A DNA stretch of 45,398 nt from NCBI GenBank assembly GCA_902570545.1, contig CACFYO010000004.1, positions 1 through 45,398 on the forward strand, written 5' to 3'. A program made the translations under genes and the position numbers. Positions 1 to 9,369 of the stretch are shown in pieces. The notes under the pieces were generated by a model. The model was not told the origin of the DNA, made no database searches, and was given only the letters and a program-made list of their open reading frames with translations. Numbering within the stretch: the first letter of the stretch is position 1; each line of letters opens with the position of its first letter. This DNA is from an uncultured Pelagibacteraceae bacterium (lineage in GTDB: Bacteria > Pseudomonadota > Alphaproteobacteria > Pelagibacterales > Pelagibacteraceae).

Positions 1-595
1 TTGTATATTCATAATCTCTTTCCATGCTTCCATTGCTTTTTGAAACAACTTCACAGTATGCAGTAAATTGTGAAGTTTTATATCCATCAGCAAATCCATT
101 TGAATTGGCTAATAGAAAATTTGATTTGTTCTCACCAAATCCAGATCCATTAGTATTTATTATTTTATCATTTGAAAAAGCTTCCTCTTCTGCCTCTTTT
201 ATATAATTAATCTTGTCTTCATTGCTTAAATGAGTTTCATCATACAAGTCTAAGTCTTTTAATCCCTTAAAATGGAGGTCTTTATCTGGTAATGAATTAT
301 ATTCATCCTCAGGAGTAATTTTCATTGTTTCAATACATCTATTTACTAACTCATCTAAATTACTTTCTTTAAGATTTGATGAGGCTATTGAGGATTTTTT
401 TTTACCTAAATAAGTTGTAAGGACTACTCCAAGATTTTCAGACCTTTCAGATCCATCAAGTTTTTTATTCCTTACATTTACATTTTCAGAAACAGAACTT
501 TGCACTAATATATTTGCATCAGATGAACCTAATTTTTTTGATTTACTTAGGCATATATCTGCAATTTTTTTTAGATACTGTTGATCTTTAATCAT
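1..595 (-). CDS. pmbA: PmbA/TldE, metalloprotease-partner subunit (partial)
   Basis: The reverse strand is open from an ATG at 595-593 to the window edge, giving 198 residues of the N-terminal part; the C-terminus lies outside. The protein starts MIKDQQYLKKIAD and has the N-terminal layout of the TldD/PmbA family, including a stretch like VNVRNKKLDGSERSENLG. PmbA (TldE) pairs with TldD in a heterodimeric protease that acts on small peptides such as microcin B17 precursor and CcdA in E. coli. The start lies 4 bases after the tldD stop, so the two genes form one operon. The identification leans on this neighbour as much as on sequence. Confidence 0.85.
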   Translation of the reverse strand, partial: MIKDQQYLKKIADICLSKSKKLGSSDANILVQSSVSENVNVRNKKLDGSERSENLGVVLTTYLGKKKSSIASSNLKESNLDELVNRCIETMKITPEDEYNSLPDKDLHFKGLKDLDLYDETHLSNEDKINYIKEAEEEAFSNDKIINTNGSGFGENKSNFLLANSNGFADGYKTSQFTAYCEVVSKSNGSMERDYEYT

Positions 596-599
596 TTTA

Positions 600-2012
600 C
601 TATAGTTGGGTTCCGCCAACAGTCATATTATTTATAAGTAAAGATGGTTGTCCAACACCCACTGGTACGCCTTGTCCAGCTTTACCACACGTTCCAATGC
701 CAGGATCTAACATCATATCATTTCCAACCATTAAAATTTCTTTTAAAGAAGATGGTCCATCACCAATTAAAGTAGCTCCTTTAATTGGAGATCCTATTTT
801 TCCATTTATAATCTCATAAGCTTCTGTACAGTTAAAAACGAATTTACCTGAGGTAATGTCAACTTGACCGCCGCCAAAACTTACTGCAAAAATACCTTTA
901 TCTACTGACTTAATCATTTCTTCTTGAGTGTTTGATCCACCTAACATTATAGTATTTCTCATTCTAGGCATCACGACATGTTTATAACTCTCTCTTCTTC
1001 CATTTCCTGTTGATTTTGTATTCATAAGTCTTGCATTTAGTCTATCTTGCATGAAATTTTTTAAGATACCATTTTCAATTAAAACTGTTCTTTCTGTTGG
1101 AGTTCCTTCATCATCAATATTTAAACTACCTCTTCTATTATCTAATGTTCCGTCGTCGATTATTGTAACTCCATCACTTGCAACTTTTTTACCAACTAAA
1201 TCATGAAAAGCTGAAGTTTTTTTTCTATTAAAATCTCCTTCTAGTCCATGACCTACAGCTTCATGAATTAAAATTGCGGGCCAACCAGGTCCTAGAACAA
1301 CTTTCATTTCTCCTGCAAGAGAAGGTTTGCTCTCTATATTCGTACTTGCAATTCTAAAAGCTTCATCGCAAACTTTTTTCCAATTATCATTTTTAAGATA
1401 TTCATCATAATCTTGTCTTCCACCAATACCAAAAACACCAGTTTCTTTTCTACCATTCTTTTCAACCATTACTGACATATTTATTCTAACTAAAGGTCTA
1501 TTATCTGATAATAATTCTCCTCCAGATCTAATGATCTCAACATTTTTCTTTTCTGCTAGAAGGCTAGCTGTTACTTGTTTAACTGAACTATCTTTTGATC
1601 TGGCATATTCATTCATGTTGTTCAGCAATTCAATTTTTGATTTCATTGACTTGCTCTCAATTGGATCAACGTCTTTATAAAGCTTCTGATTAGTTTTTTT
1701 AATTTCTGAATTATATGTTCCGCTATTATTTTTTAAAGTTGACTTAAGGTTTTCGCTAGAATTTTTTAATGATTTTTCTGAAATTTCGTTTGAATGAGAA
1801 TAAGCGACTGTATCACCTGTTACAGCTCTAAAACCATAACCTAAGTCAGATGTATAATTTGAACTTTTAATTTTGTTATCATCTAATACAATTGTTTCAG
1901 ATTTTGTATCCTCTATATAAAGCTCACCATCATCACAATTATTTAGAGTTTCAGAAACAATGCTATCTGCTTTTTCTGAAGTTAATTCTGAATTTTTGAG
2001 TAAAGATGACAT
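600..2012 (-). CDS. tldD: Metalloprotease TldD
   Basis: This 470-residue protein is the expected size for TldD, the catalytic half of the TldD/TldE zinc protease. The metal-binding motif HEAVGH (HExxxH type) lies at residues 250-255. The C-terminal half carries the glycine-rich family segments, for example GDGPSSL and GIGTCGKAGQGVPVGVGQPS near the end. No signal peptide is seen, so it should be cytoplasmic. It is the first gene of a tldD-pmbA pair. The 79-base gap upstream separates it from the hydrolase gene and probably holds its promoter. In the known family the heterodimer degrades unfolded small peptides and matures some peptide natural products; no precursor peptide gene is visible here. 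Confidence 0.95.
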   Translation of the reverse strand: MSSLLKNSELTSEKADSIVSETLNNCDDGELYIEDTKSETIVLDDNKIKSSNYTSDLGYGFRAVTGDTVAYSHSNEISEKSLKNSSENLKSTLKNNSGTYNSEIKKTNQKLYKDVDPIESKSMKSKIELLNNMNEYARSKDSSVKQVTASLLAEKKNVEIIRSGGELLSDNRPLVRINMSVMVEKNGRKETGVFGIGGRQDYDEYLKNDNWKKVCDEAFRIASTNIESKPSLAGEMKVVLGPGWPAILIHEAVGHGLEGDFNRKKTSAFHDLVGKKVASDGVTIIDDGTLDNRRGSLNIDDEGTPTERTVLIENGILKNFMQDRLNARLMNTKSTGNGRRESYKHVVMPRMRNTIMLGGSNTQEEMIKSVDKGIFAVSFGGGQVDITSGKFVFNCTEAYEIINGKIGSPIKGATLIGDGPSSLKEILMVGNDMMLDPGIGTCGKAGQGVPVGVGQPSLLINNMTVGGTQL

Positions 2013-2091
2013 AAGCTATATTTAAAGGTGAATTTAATATTATCAAGAATGATATGCGCGATTATTGATCACATCAAGTAAGGCTAATTAC

Positions 2092-2967
2092 TTAATTTTT
2101 CTTCAAAAAAAAATCAGTTAAATGTTTAATAGTTGCCTTTGGATTTTGCTCTGGAATGAAATGACCTGAGTTTATAGGATAACCTATAACTTTTTTTTTA
2201 GTATATCTTTGCCAAATTTTTAATGGTTTGAACTGCTTTGCAATTACTCCCTTACTTCCCCATAACACTTGGACTGGAATATTTAGTTTTTTCTTTCTAT
2301 CTTGTTTGTCATGATCCAAATCAATAGTCGCAGACGCCCTATAATCTTCACAAGATCCATGAATTCTTTTTGGTTGCTTGAAACATTTTAAATAATTTTC
2401 TTCAACTTTTCCAAATTTGTGATTACCTGACCATTTATCTAAACAACTTTTCATCCATTTACGTGGATCGCTCATTATCATTTTCTCAGGTAACCATTTT
2501 GGTTGAATTAAAAAAAACCAATGAAAGTAAGCTTTTGCAAAATCTCTTGTAGTTAATTCATACATATCCAATGTTGGACAAATATCTAAAACACTAAGAG
2601 CTATTATATTTTTTCTATGGTCTCTTGCTAACCTGTGAGCAACTCTTCCACCTCTATCATGTCCCGCAACAAAAAATTTGTTAAACCCTAATTTTATCAT
2701 CATCTGTTTCATGTCACTTGCCATTTCTCTTTTTGAGTAGTTGTAATGTTTGCTATCTGATGCTGGAGCAAGACTATTTCCATATCCTCTTAAATCTGCA
2801 GCAACCACTGTAAATCTTTTAGATAACTCAGGGGCTGTTTTGTGCCACATTAAATGTGTTTGTGGATATCCGTGTAGCAAAAGTAATGGTGGACCTTCAC
2901 CACCAACTCTACAAAAAACCTTGCCTTTTTTTACCTTTACGTACTTTGACTTAAAACCATTAAACAT
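2092..2967 (-). CDS. Fluoroacetate dehalogenase-like alpha/beta hydrolase
   Basis: The 291-residue alpha/beta hydrolase has an Asp nucleophile in GHDRGG (Asp104) rather than Ser. Residues matching those of fluoroacetate dehalogenase RPA1163 are all present: nucleophile Asp104, carboxylate-binding Arg105 and Arg108, Asp128 in VLDI, the halide-pocket pair His149-Trp150, Tyr209 and catalytic His269 in NSGHF. The oxyanion-hole motif HGYPQT is at 32-37. The known reaction is hydrolysis of the C-F or C-halogen bond of haloacetates to give glycolate. Family members also act on other 2-haloacids, so the natural substrate is open. It stands alone between tldD and the divergent guaC. No signal peptide is seen. 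Confidence 0.8.
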   Translation of the reverse strand: MFNGFKSKYVKVKKGKVFCRVGGEGPPLLLLHGYPQTHLMWHKTAPELSKRFTVVAADLRGYGNSLAPASDSKHYNYSKREMASDMKQMMIKLGFNKFFVAGHDRGGRVAHRLARDHRKNIIALSVLDICPTLDMYELTTRDFAKAYFHWFFLIQPKWLPEKMIMSDPRKWMKSCLDKWSGNHKFGKVEENYLKCFKQPKRIHGSCEDYRASATIDLDHDKQDRKKKLNIPVQVLWGSKGVIAKQFKPLKIWQRYTKKKVIGYPINSGHFIPEQNPKATIKHLTDFFLKKN

Positions 2968-3032
2968 GCCTAATAATATGTATTTTTTAAATTAAAGCCA
3001 ATGAAAACGCTGCATCAATATTAATAATTAAT

Positions 3033-3060
3033 TTGAATTTGCTTTGAGCCCCTGTATAAA
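3033..3060 (+). promoter_or_regulatory. Sigma70-type promoter of guaC
   Basis: A -35-like TTGAAT (3033-3038) and a -10-like TATAAA (3055-3060) are separated by 16 bases. Transcription would begin about 7 bases downstream, at or next to the GTG start at 3070. No Shine-Dalgarno sequence lies between, so the transcript may be leaderless. Confidence 0.45.
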
Positions 3061-3069
3061 TTCGGACTC

Positions 3070-4104
3070 GTGAGAATTGAAGAAGAACTAAAATTAGACT
3101 ACTCAGATGTACTTTTTAGACCTAAAAGAAGTACTCTTCAAAGTCGTAAAGATGTAAATCTAAAAAGAACTTATAGATTTAAATATAGTAATAATGAATG
3201 GTCTGGAATTCCTATCATGGCCTCAAATATGGATGGTGTTGGTGAACTTGGTGTAGCTGAAAAGCTTTCTGAATACGGAATGATCACTTGTTTAACTAAA
3301 CAGCATAACATTCAAAAAATAAAAAAATTCAAAAAAATAAAATCTATTCATCCAAATATTGCTTTAAGTATAGGAATAAAAAAAGAAGATTTTGAAAATT
3401 TAGATAAAATTTTAAAAGAATATAGTTTCATAAAATTTATCTGCATTGATGTTGCTAATGGTTATTCTGAACACTTTAGTAAATTTTTAAAATCTGTAAG
3501 AGATAAATATCCTACTAAAACTATTATTGCTGGTAACGTGGTAACAGCTGATATGGCACAAGAATTAGTATTATCAGGTGCTGATATTGTAAAAGTTGGA
3601 ATTGGACCAGGTAGTGTTTGTACTACAAGAATTCAAACAGGTGTTGGTTATCCTCAATTAAGTGCTGTCATTGAATGTGCTGATGCTGCCCATGGTTTAG
3701 GAGCACATATAATTGCTGATGGAGGTTGTACTTGTCCGGGTGATGTCGCAAAAGCTTTTGGTGGTGGTGCAGATTTTGTGATGCTTGGAGGAATGTTTGC
3801 TGGTCACGATGAAGGTGAAGGTAAACTAATAAAATCAAATGGTCATAAATTTATAGAATTTTATGGATCAAGTTCTGACATAGCAAATAAGAAACATTAC
3901 GGGGGTTTGTCTGACTATAGAAGTAGTGAGGGTAGAACAGTGAGAATTAAATATCGAGGAAAAATTAAAGATACGATAAATAATATTCTTGGTGGTGTCA
4001 GAAGTAGCTGTACTTATGTGGGAGCCCCTTCTCTTAAACAACTTAGTAAATGTACTACTTTTGTAAGAGTAGCTAAACAATTTAACGATACTTTTACTAA
4101 GTAA
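3070..4104 (+). CDS. guaC: GMP reductase
   Basis: The 344-residue protein matches GuaC in length (about 347 in E. coli) and belongs to the IMP dehydrogenase/GMP reductase TIM-barrel family. It converts GMP to IMP with NADPH, salvaging guanine nucleotides. The catalytic Cys is Cys184 in GPGSVCTTR, followed by the family loop QTGVGYPQLSA. The segment IADGGCTCPGDVAKAFGGGADFVMLG binds the nucleotide phosphate. The CBS domains of IMP dehydrogenase are absent, which favours the reductase. The GTG start is chosen because MRIEEELKLDYSDVLFRPKRS aligns with the E. coli N-terminus from its first residue. The next gene begins 2 bases after its stop. Confidence 0.95.
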   Translation: MRIEEELKLDYSDVLFRPKRSTLQSRKDVNLKRTYRFKYSNNEWSGIPIMASNMDGVGELGVAEKLSEYGMITCLTKQHNIQKIKKFKKIKSIHPNIALSIGIKKEDFENLDKILKEYSFIKFICIDVANGYSEHFSKFLKSVRDKYPTKTIIAGNVVTADMAQELVLSGADIVKVGIGPGSVCTTRIQTGVGYPQLSAVIECADAAHGLGAHIIADGGCTCPGDVAKAFGGGADFVMLGGMFAGHDEGEGKLIKSNGHKFIEFYGSSSDIANKKHYGGLSDYRSSEGRTVRIKYRGKIKDTINNILGGVRSSCTYVGAPSLKQLSKCTTFVRVAKQFNDTFTK

Positions 4105-4106
4105 GG

Positions 4107-5174
4107 ATGAAAAAATACAAAATCGCCTCAATTGCTGGAGATGGTATTGGAAAAGAGGTTGTTCCAGAGGCTTTAAAAATACTTAAAGAAGTAGCAAATC
4201 AACATCAATTTAAATTAAAGATAGATGAATTCGATTTTTCATCATGCGATTATTATGAAAAGCATGGAAAAATGCTACCTGATGATTGGAAACAACAAAT
4301 TGGTAATCATGATGCGATATTTTTTGGTGCAGTAGGTATGCCAGATAAATACCCAGATCATATTACTTTATGGGGTTCCCTACTCCAGTTTAGAAGAGAA
4401 TTTGATCAATTTATCAATTTAAGGCCAGTAAAATTATTTGAAGGAGTAAATGCGCCCTTAGCAAATAAAAAACCTGGTGACATAGATATGATGATAGTGC
4501 GTGAAAACACTGAGGGCGAATATTCCTCAGTAGGTGGAAAAATGTATCAAAATACTGAAAGAGAAATTGTTATACAAGAAACTATTATGTCTAAACATGG
4601 AATAGATAGAGTTCAAAAATTTGCATTTGAATTAGCAAAAACAAGAGATAGAAAAAAATTAACTAATGCAACTAAATCAAATGGTATTTCTATAACTATG
4701 CCATACTGGGACCAAAGATTTTATGAAAATAAAAAAGATTTTCCTGAGATAAAAACAGATCAGTTTCATATCGATATTTTAGCTGCAAGATTTGTTTTAA
4801 CACCAGAGTGGTTTGATGTTGTCGTAGCATCAAATTTATTTGGAGATATTTTATCCGATTTGGGTCCAGCATGTACGGGAACCATTGGTATTGCTCCATC
4901 AGGAAATATTAATCCAACAAATAAACATCCTTCTTTATTCGAGCCTGTTCATGGATCAGCACCTGATATTGCTGGAAAAGGTATTGCAAATCCCATAGGT
5001 CAAATTTGGTCTGGCGCTATGATGTTAGATTATTTAGGCGAAAAAGAAGCTGCCACACGAATAGTGAGTTCAATCGAAAAAACTTTGCTAGAAAAACAAA
5101 ATAGAACTAAAGATCTAGATGGTGATAGCAATACAAAAGAATGTGCTAATAAAATCTTAGATAATATTAATTAA
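4107..5174 (+). CDS. Tartrate/D-malate dehydrogenase-type decarboxylating enzyme
   Basis: A 355-residue member of the isocitrate/isopropylmalate dehydrogenase family. The N-terminus AGDGIGKEVVPEAL, the substrate loop LQFRREFDQFINLRP, VRENTEGEYSSVGG, and the cofactor region EPVHGSAPDIAGKGIANPIG are all readable. The SLLQFRREFDQFINLR pattern resembles tartrate dehydrogenase/decarboxylase (TtuC) and D-malate dehydrogenase (DmlA) more than LeuB or Icd. It likely oxidises and decarboxylates D-malate, tartrate or a related 2-hydroxyacid with NAD and a divalent metal. It sits 2 bases after guaC, so the two are co-transcribed although no metabolic link is obvious. The exact substrate cannot be told from sequence alone. 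Confidence 0.8.
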   Translation: MKKYKIASIAGDGIGKEVVPEALKILKEVANQHQFKLKIDEFDFSSCDYYEKHGKMLPDDWKQQIGNHDAIFFGAVGMPDKYPDHITLWGSLLQFRREFDQFINLRPVKLFEGVNAPLANKKPGDIDMMIVRENTEGEYSSVGGKMYQNTEREIVIQETIMSKHGIDRVQKFAFELAKTRDRKKLTNATKSNGISITMPYWDQRFYENKKDFPEIKTDQFHIDILAARFVLTPEWFDVVVASNLFGDILSDLGPACTGTIGIAPSGNINPTNKHPSLFEPVHGSAPDIAGKGIANPIGQIWSGAMMLDYLGEKEAATRIVSSIEKTLLEKQNRTKDLDGDSNTKECANKILDNIN

Positions 5175-5175
5175 C

Positions 5176-6102
5176 TTAAGTTGTTAAATATTGAATAGCA
5201 AAAAATATGGTAGCAAATGATGCAAAAGTTGAGATAAATAAAGCTTTTATTATATTTTCAGGACTTACATTATAGGCTGAACATAATACGACAGCTGTAT
5301 GACCACATGGTGCAACACTAACAAAAAAAGCACCAGGAATTTTTTCAGGTTGTCCAGCATCAAATATAATAAAGCCGATTATCAAGAGGATGATTGGGGA
5401 AACTACTAATTTCAATATAGATATAGAAGCAGTTAATTTATTAATAACTTTATGTGTGTAAAAAGATAATGTGATACCAATTGCAAAAAGTCCTATAGGC
5501 GAAACACAAGCTGCCAAAACAGAAAGCACGTAGTCTATTGGCGTATCGTCGATATTTATCTTAAACACAAATAGTAAAAGACCAATTAAGATTGAAAATA
5601 TCATTGGATTAAGAACTATGTTCTTTATAAAGGCAGTTAATCGAATATTTTTTTTTGTAGTAAGTTCTAAAAAAAAAGCAATTACAGATAATAAAATAAC
5701 CCCATCCATTAATATTATACTTGTTACTTGAGTTATTACTTCAGTACCAAAATAGATTTTTGTAATAGGTAATAATAATGTTACATGATTTGATAGTGCT
5801 ACCATCAATGCCCATATAATAGATTCTGGAATAGGTCTTTTAAAAAACTTTGACGTTAATAAAAATGTTAAAAACCCAAGACTTCCTTGCATTAAAAAAT
5901 ATGAAACTATCTGTTTTATATCGACTTGGCCGATTTCACTTTGAGCAACAAATTTAATTATTAAGGCGGGGACCGCTACATAGAATAAAAATAAATTTAA
6001 AACTTTTGCATGACCTAAATCAAAAATTTTAAGTTTTCCAAAAACAAAACCAAATAGTGTGATAAAAATAAAAGGTGTTAACCCAAGAAATATTGAATAC
6101 AT
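5176..6102 (-). CDS. AEC (auxin efflux carrier) family transporter
   Basis: The 308-residue protein is hydrophobic throughout, with about ten predicted membrane segments arranged as two five-helix halves. It has the AEC-family pattern, including an N-terminal FIFITLFGFVFGKLKIF, a middle LLPITKIYFGTE and a C-terminal GHTAVVLCSAYNVSPE. Bacterial AEC members move small carboxylates such as malate or malonate, or other anions; the substrate is unknown here. It is the last gene of the run that begins with the iron transporter. It starts 4 bases after the stop of the dioxygenase gene, so it may carry the substrate or product of those enzymes. Confidence 0.8.
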   Translation of the reverse strand: MYSIFLGLTPFIFITLFGFVFGKLKIFDLGHAKVLNLFLFYVAVPALIIKFVAQSEIGQVDIKQIVSYFLMQGSLGFLTFLLTSKFFKRPIPESIIWALMVALSNHVTLLLPITKIYFGTEVITQVTSIILMDGVILLSVIAFFLELTTKKNIRLTAFIKNIVLNPMIFSILIGLLLFVFKINIDDTPIDYVLSVLAACVSPIGLFAIGITLSFYTHKVINKLTASISILKLVVSPIILLIIGFIIFDAGQPEKIPGAFFVSVAPCGHTAVVLCSAYNVSPENIIKALFISTFASFATIFFAIQYLTT

Positions 6103-6106
6103 TTTA

Positions 6107-6898
6107 TTAAAGTATTGTTATTCTATGAAGTATTCTATTACCTTTAAACGGTGTAGCCTGATGGAGCATGGCTCTATTATCCCAAATAGCAAGCTGATCT
6201 TTTTCCCATTCTAATGAATATTGAAAGGTTTTTTTTGTCTGATGATTGAATAAGAATTTCTTTAGTTTTTTTTTTTGTTTAGTCATATGTGTATTAAATT
6301 TTAAAAAATGCCCTGGGCTACAGTATATAGTTTTTTTATTTTTAATAGTTCTAATTATTTTATGTCTGGAAATCAGTTCTTTAGATATTTTTCCTTTTTC
6401 TTTTTCTCTCTCCACTGTTGTAATTGATATTGGTCCATGCGAAGAATAAATACCTTTTAATTTTTTAAGCTTATTCTTATAATTTTTTGATAATTTTTCG
6501 TAAGCTAAGTACTGTGAAGAAAAGTCAGTATTAGCAACACCTTTTTTAGGTACTAATTTTGAAAGTAACATGGTGTATCTAGGAGGTTTTTTTGTATAAG
6601 AGGAGTCCGTGTGAAATTGTTCACCAAAGCTAGGTCCTTTGTCAGTAGATTTACGTTGAACAACAGTTATTTGAGGATATTTTTTATTTAAACCTTTCAA
6701 TCTTGGATAATTAGCTGGTTTACCAAATTTTTTTGCAAAATTAAGATAATTCTTGGAAGTAAGTTTTTGTTTTGGAAAATAAATCATTCCATACTTATCA
6801 AGTGTTGATTTAATTTCTTTTAATTGCTTATTATCAATTTTATTAAGGTTGCAAATAATTTCTGCAGCCCTATTTTTTTTTGAAATTATCTTAAACAT
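6107..6898 (-). CDS. TauD/TfdA-family Fe(II)/2-oxoglutarate dioxygenase
   Basis: The 263-residue enzyme has the facial triad expected of this family: His96 and Asp98 in EQFHTDSSY, and His246 in MLHQATPF. Arg259 in HRITI is placed to bind 2-oxoglutarate. The family hydroxylates a C-H bond next to a heteroatom, as in taurine, 2,4-D, or quaternary amines in the related gamma-butyrobetaine hydroxylase. Its start shares one base with the stop of the dehydrogenase gene upstream. That context suggests it opens an N-methylated or sulfonated compound whose remnant the dehydrogenase then oxidises; this is inference. The protein is unusually Lys-rich, as is common in this AT-rich genome. Confidence 0.85.
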   Translation of the reverse strand: MFKIISKKNRAAEIICNLNKIDNKQLKEIKSTLDKYGMIYFPKQKLTSKNYLNFAKKFGKPANYPRLKGLNKKYPQITVVQRKSTDKGPSFGEQFHTDSSYTKKPPRYTMLLSKLVPKKGVANTDFSSQYLAYEKLSKNYKNKLKKLKGIYSSHGPISITTVEREKEKGKISKELISRHKIIRTIKNKKTIYCSPGHFLKFNTHMTKQKKKLKKFLFNHQTKKTFQYSLEWEKDQLAIWDNRAMLHQATPFKGNRILHRITIL

Positions 6899-9342
6899 TA
6901 AATATTTTTTATATTTTTTTGATTTAAAGGTTTTTTGATTATTGTTACAGGGTATTTTTTCTTTTCAACTTCAATAGATAAATTTTTATTAATCAAGTCT
7001 TCAATAGAATTTCCAGAGTTGACATAACCAAATGAAATATTTTTTTTAAAATTAAATGAATAATTTCCTGATGTTGTTCTGCCAATTATTTTATCATCTA
7101 AGTAAATTGGCTCTTCATGAAGTAACAAAGGTTCGCCAGGTATGTTATCTTTCAACACCATCATGGCTAATGATTTTGTAGGGTTTTTATCTTTAATTTT
7201 TAATAATGCCTCTTTTCCAACAAAATTTATATTTTTTTTATAACTGATTGCAAAATTAAGTCCTGCTTGATATTGATTTTCTTCAGGTGATATATCATGT
7301 CCCCAATGTAAGAAACCACTTTCCATTCTCATAATGTCCATAGCATGCGCACCACAAAGTGATAAGCCATGATTTTTACCCTCTTTAATAATGGCTAAAA
7401 ATAATTTTTTGCTTTTATCTATGTTTGTATATAATTCGAATCCTATTTCACCTACATAAGATAATCTTTGAGCCCAGACTTTAACTCCGTCAATAGTAAC
7501 GAATTTTCCATGACTAAACTTTATACCTTCATTTGTAAAATCGTCATTACTGATATTAGATAGTAATTTTCTTGAGTTGGGTCCGTATAATCCTAGGCAT
7601 GTTATATCTTCTGTTACATCTCTAAAATTGACCTCTTCTGAAATATGTTTTTTTATATGAAATTTATCATGTTCTCTTGTTGCTGCTGGGCCTATCACTC
7701 TAAAATGGTTTTTTTCAAGACAAGTGACAGTAACATCGGTCTCTATTCCTCCATCTTCATTTAACATCTGGGTATAAGTTGCTCTACCCTCAATATCTTT
7801 TATGTTCGCTGTACAAATTTTTTGTAATTCTTCATGAACATTTTGCCCTTCTAGGTCAAATTTTGAAAAAGGAGATAGCTCAAATAATCCAACGTTTTCT
7901 CTGGCATTTTTGGTCTCAAATTCAGCTGATGGATACCAATTTTGATAACCAAAACTATAATTGTAATCAGCCTTTTCACCTTTCAACGCATACCACATAG
8001 GTCTTTCAAAACCACCCGAGGTTCCAAAACAAGCTCCTAATTTTTTTAGCTCCTCTTGGTAGGGTAATACAATTTGGTTTCTTGATGTTTTATGTTGTTT
8101 AAATGGCCAATGCATTCCATATAAATCACCAAGTGTTTCTGTCACTCTTTCCATTATAAATTTTTTTGATGAATGAAATTTTTGAAATCTTTTAATATCT
8201 AATGAAAATAAATCCTCATTAATGTGTCCATTAATCATCCATTCTGCAGTAACTCTTCCAGCGCCTCCTGAACTTGCAATTCCAATACTATTAAAACCAC
8301 AACATGTAAAAAGTTTTTTAATCTCAGGCGTTTCGCCTAAAAGATATTGAGTATCAGGAGTAAATGATTCTGGGCCAGAGAAAAATTTTCTAATTCCTGC
8401 ATTTTCCAACATAGGCAACCTGTGAAATGATTTTTGTAAATAAGGTTCGAAATGATCAAAATCATCTGGTAATTCACCAAAGGAAAAATCATCTGGCACA
8501 ACACCAGTATTTTTAAAAGCTGGTTTTGCATTTGGTTCAAAAATTCCAACTAACATTTTACCTGCGTCTTCTTTAAGATAGAGACAATTATTATAATCTC
8601 TTAAAACTGGTAAGTTTTTTGGTAGATCTTTCATTGGTTCTGTGATCACATAAAAATGTTCATTGGGATACAATGGAATACTAACATTCATTTTTTCACC
8701 TATTTGTCTAGACCACATACCTGTTGCTAAAACAATATATTCACAATCAATTTTTCCTTTATCGGTCTCAACTCCAACTATAGAATTATTTTTAACTAGA
8801 ATTTTTGTTACAGGCGTTTTTTCAAAAATTTGTGCTCCTTCCATTCTAGCAGCTTTAGCTAAAACATTAGTTACACCTACTGGGTCAGCTTGACCATCTT
8901 TTGGCATAAAAACACTTCCAATAATGTCCTCATTATTTACAACAGGATATAAATTCTTTGTTTGTTTTTTATCCAAAACATGCACTTCAACATCAGATAG
9001 TTGAGCGGTAGTTGCTTGTCTCAACAACTCTTGCATTCTCTCTTTAGTGGTAGCTACTGTAATTGCACCATTCTGTTTTAACCCTATAGATAATTCAGTT
9101 TTCTTTTCTAATTCTTGATAAAGATCCAAAGTATATTTTCTTAACTTTGTAATAGTAGATGAAGCCCCTAATTGACCCATTAAACCAGCTGCATGCCATG
9201 TAGTTCCAGATGTTAATTGGTCTCTCTCTAATAGAACTACATCTTTCCAACCAAATTTAGCTAGATGATATGCACACGATGTTCCAGCTACGCCACCTCC
9301 AATAACTACAACTTTAGTGCTTCTTGGTAAATCTTTATCCAT
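6898..9342 (-). CDS. Dimethylglycine/sarcosine dehydrogenase-like FAD-GcvT protein, copy 1
   Basis: This 814-residue two-domain enzyme joins an N-terminal D-amino-acid-oxidase-type FAD domain (GGGVAG at 15-20) to a C-terminal GcvT-like folate domain. His50 in SGTTWHAAGL corresponds to the His that carries covalent FAD in dimethylglycine dehydrogenase. The known reaction is oxidative N-demethylation, with formaldehyde captured as 5,10-methylene-tetrahydrofolate. The folate-domain loop reads NEDGGIETDVTV, with Asp at the catalytic position. It begins 27 bases after fbpC and is followed by the dioxygenase and the AEC carrier. Its substrate may therefore differ from that of the two paralogs near bhmT. 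I cannot choose between dimethylglycine, sarcosine and another N-methyl compound. Confidence 0.85.
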   Translation of the reverse strand: MDKDLPRSTKVVVIGGGVAGTSCAYHLAKFGWKDVVLLERDQLTSGTTWHAAGLMGQLGASSTITKLRKYTLDLYQELEKKTELSIGLKQNGAITVATTKERMQELLRQATTAQLSDVEVHVLDKKQTKNLYPVVNNEDIIGSVFMPKDGQADPVGVTNVLAKAARMEGAQIFEKTPVTKILVKNNSIVGVETDKGKIDCEYIVLATGMWSRQIGEKMNVSIPLYPNEHFYVITEPMKDLPKNLPVLRDYNNCLYLKEDAGKMLVGIFEPNAKPAFKNTGVVPDDFSFGELPDDFDHFEPYLQKSFHRLPMLENAGIRKFFSGPESFTPDTQYLLGETPEIKKLFTCCGFNSIGIASSGGAGRVTAEWMINGHINEDLFSLDIKRFQKFHSSKKFIMERVTETLGDLYGMHWPFKQHKTSRNQIVLPYQEELKKLGACFGTSGGFERPMWYALKGEKADYNYSFGYQNWYPSAEFETKNARENVGLFELSPFSKFDLEGQNVHEELQKICTANIKDIEGRATYTQMLNEDGGIETDVTVTCLEKNHFRVIGPAATREHDKFHIKKHISEEVNFRDVTEDITCLGLYGPNSRKLLSNISNDDFTNEGIKFSHGKFVTIDGVKVWAQRLSYVGEIGFELYTNIDKSKKLFLAIIKEGKNHGLSLCGAHAMDIMRMESGFLHWGHDISPEENQYQAGLNFAISYKKNINFVGKEALLKIKDKNPTKSLAMMVLKDNIPGEPLLLHEEPIYLDDKIIGRTTSGNYSFNFKKNISFGYVNSGNSIEDLINKNLSIEVEKKKYPVTIIKKPLNQKNIKNI

Positions 9343-9369
9343 GAATATATTTTTAAAGTATAATAATAC

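Noticed and set aside
24..206. Plus-strand 60-aa open frame
   Set aside because: Antisense to pmbA, which has family-like sequence; the frame has no recognisable protein features.
9343..9369. Terminator between fbpC and the dehydrogenase
   Set aside because: Only a 6-base all-AT inverted repeat (AAGTAT/ATACTT) is present, too weak to call; a chance repeat in AT-rich DNA is likely.
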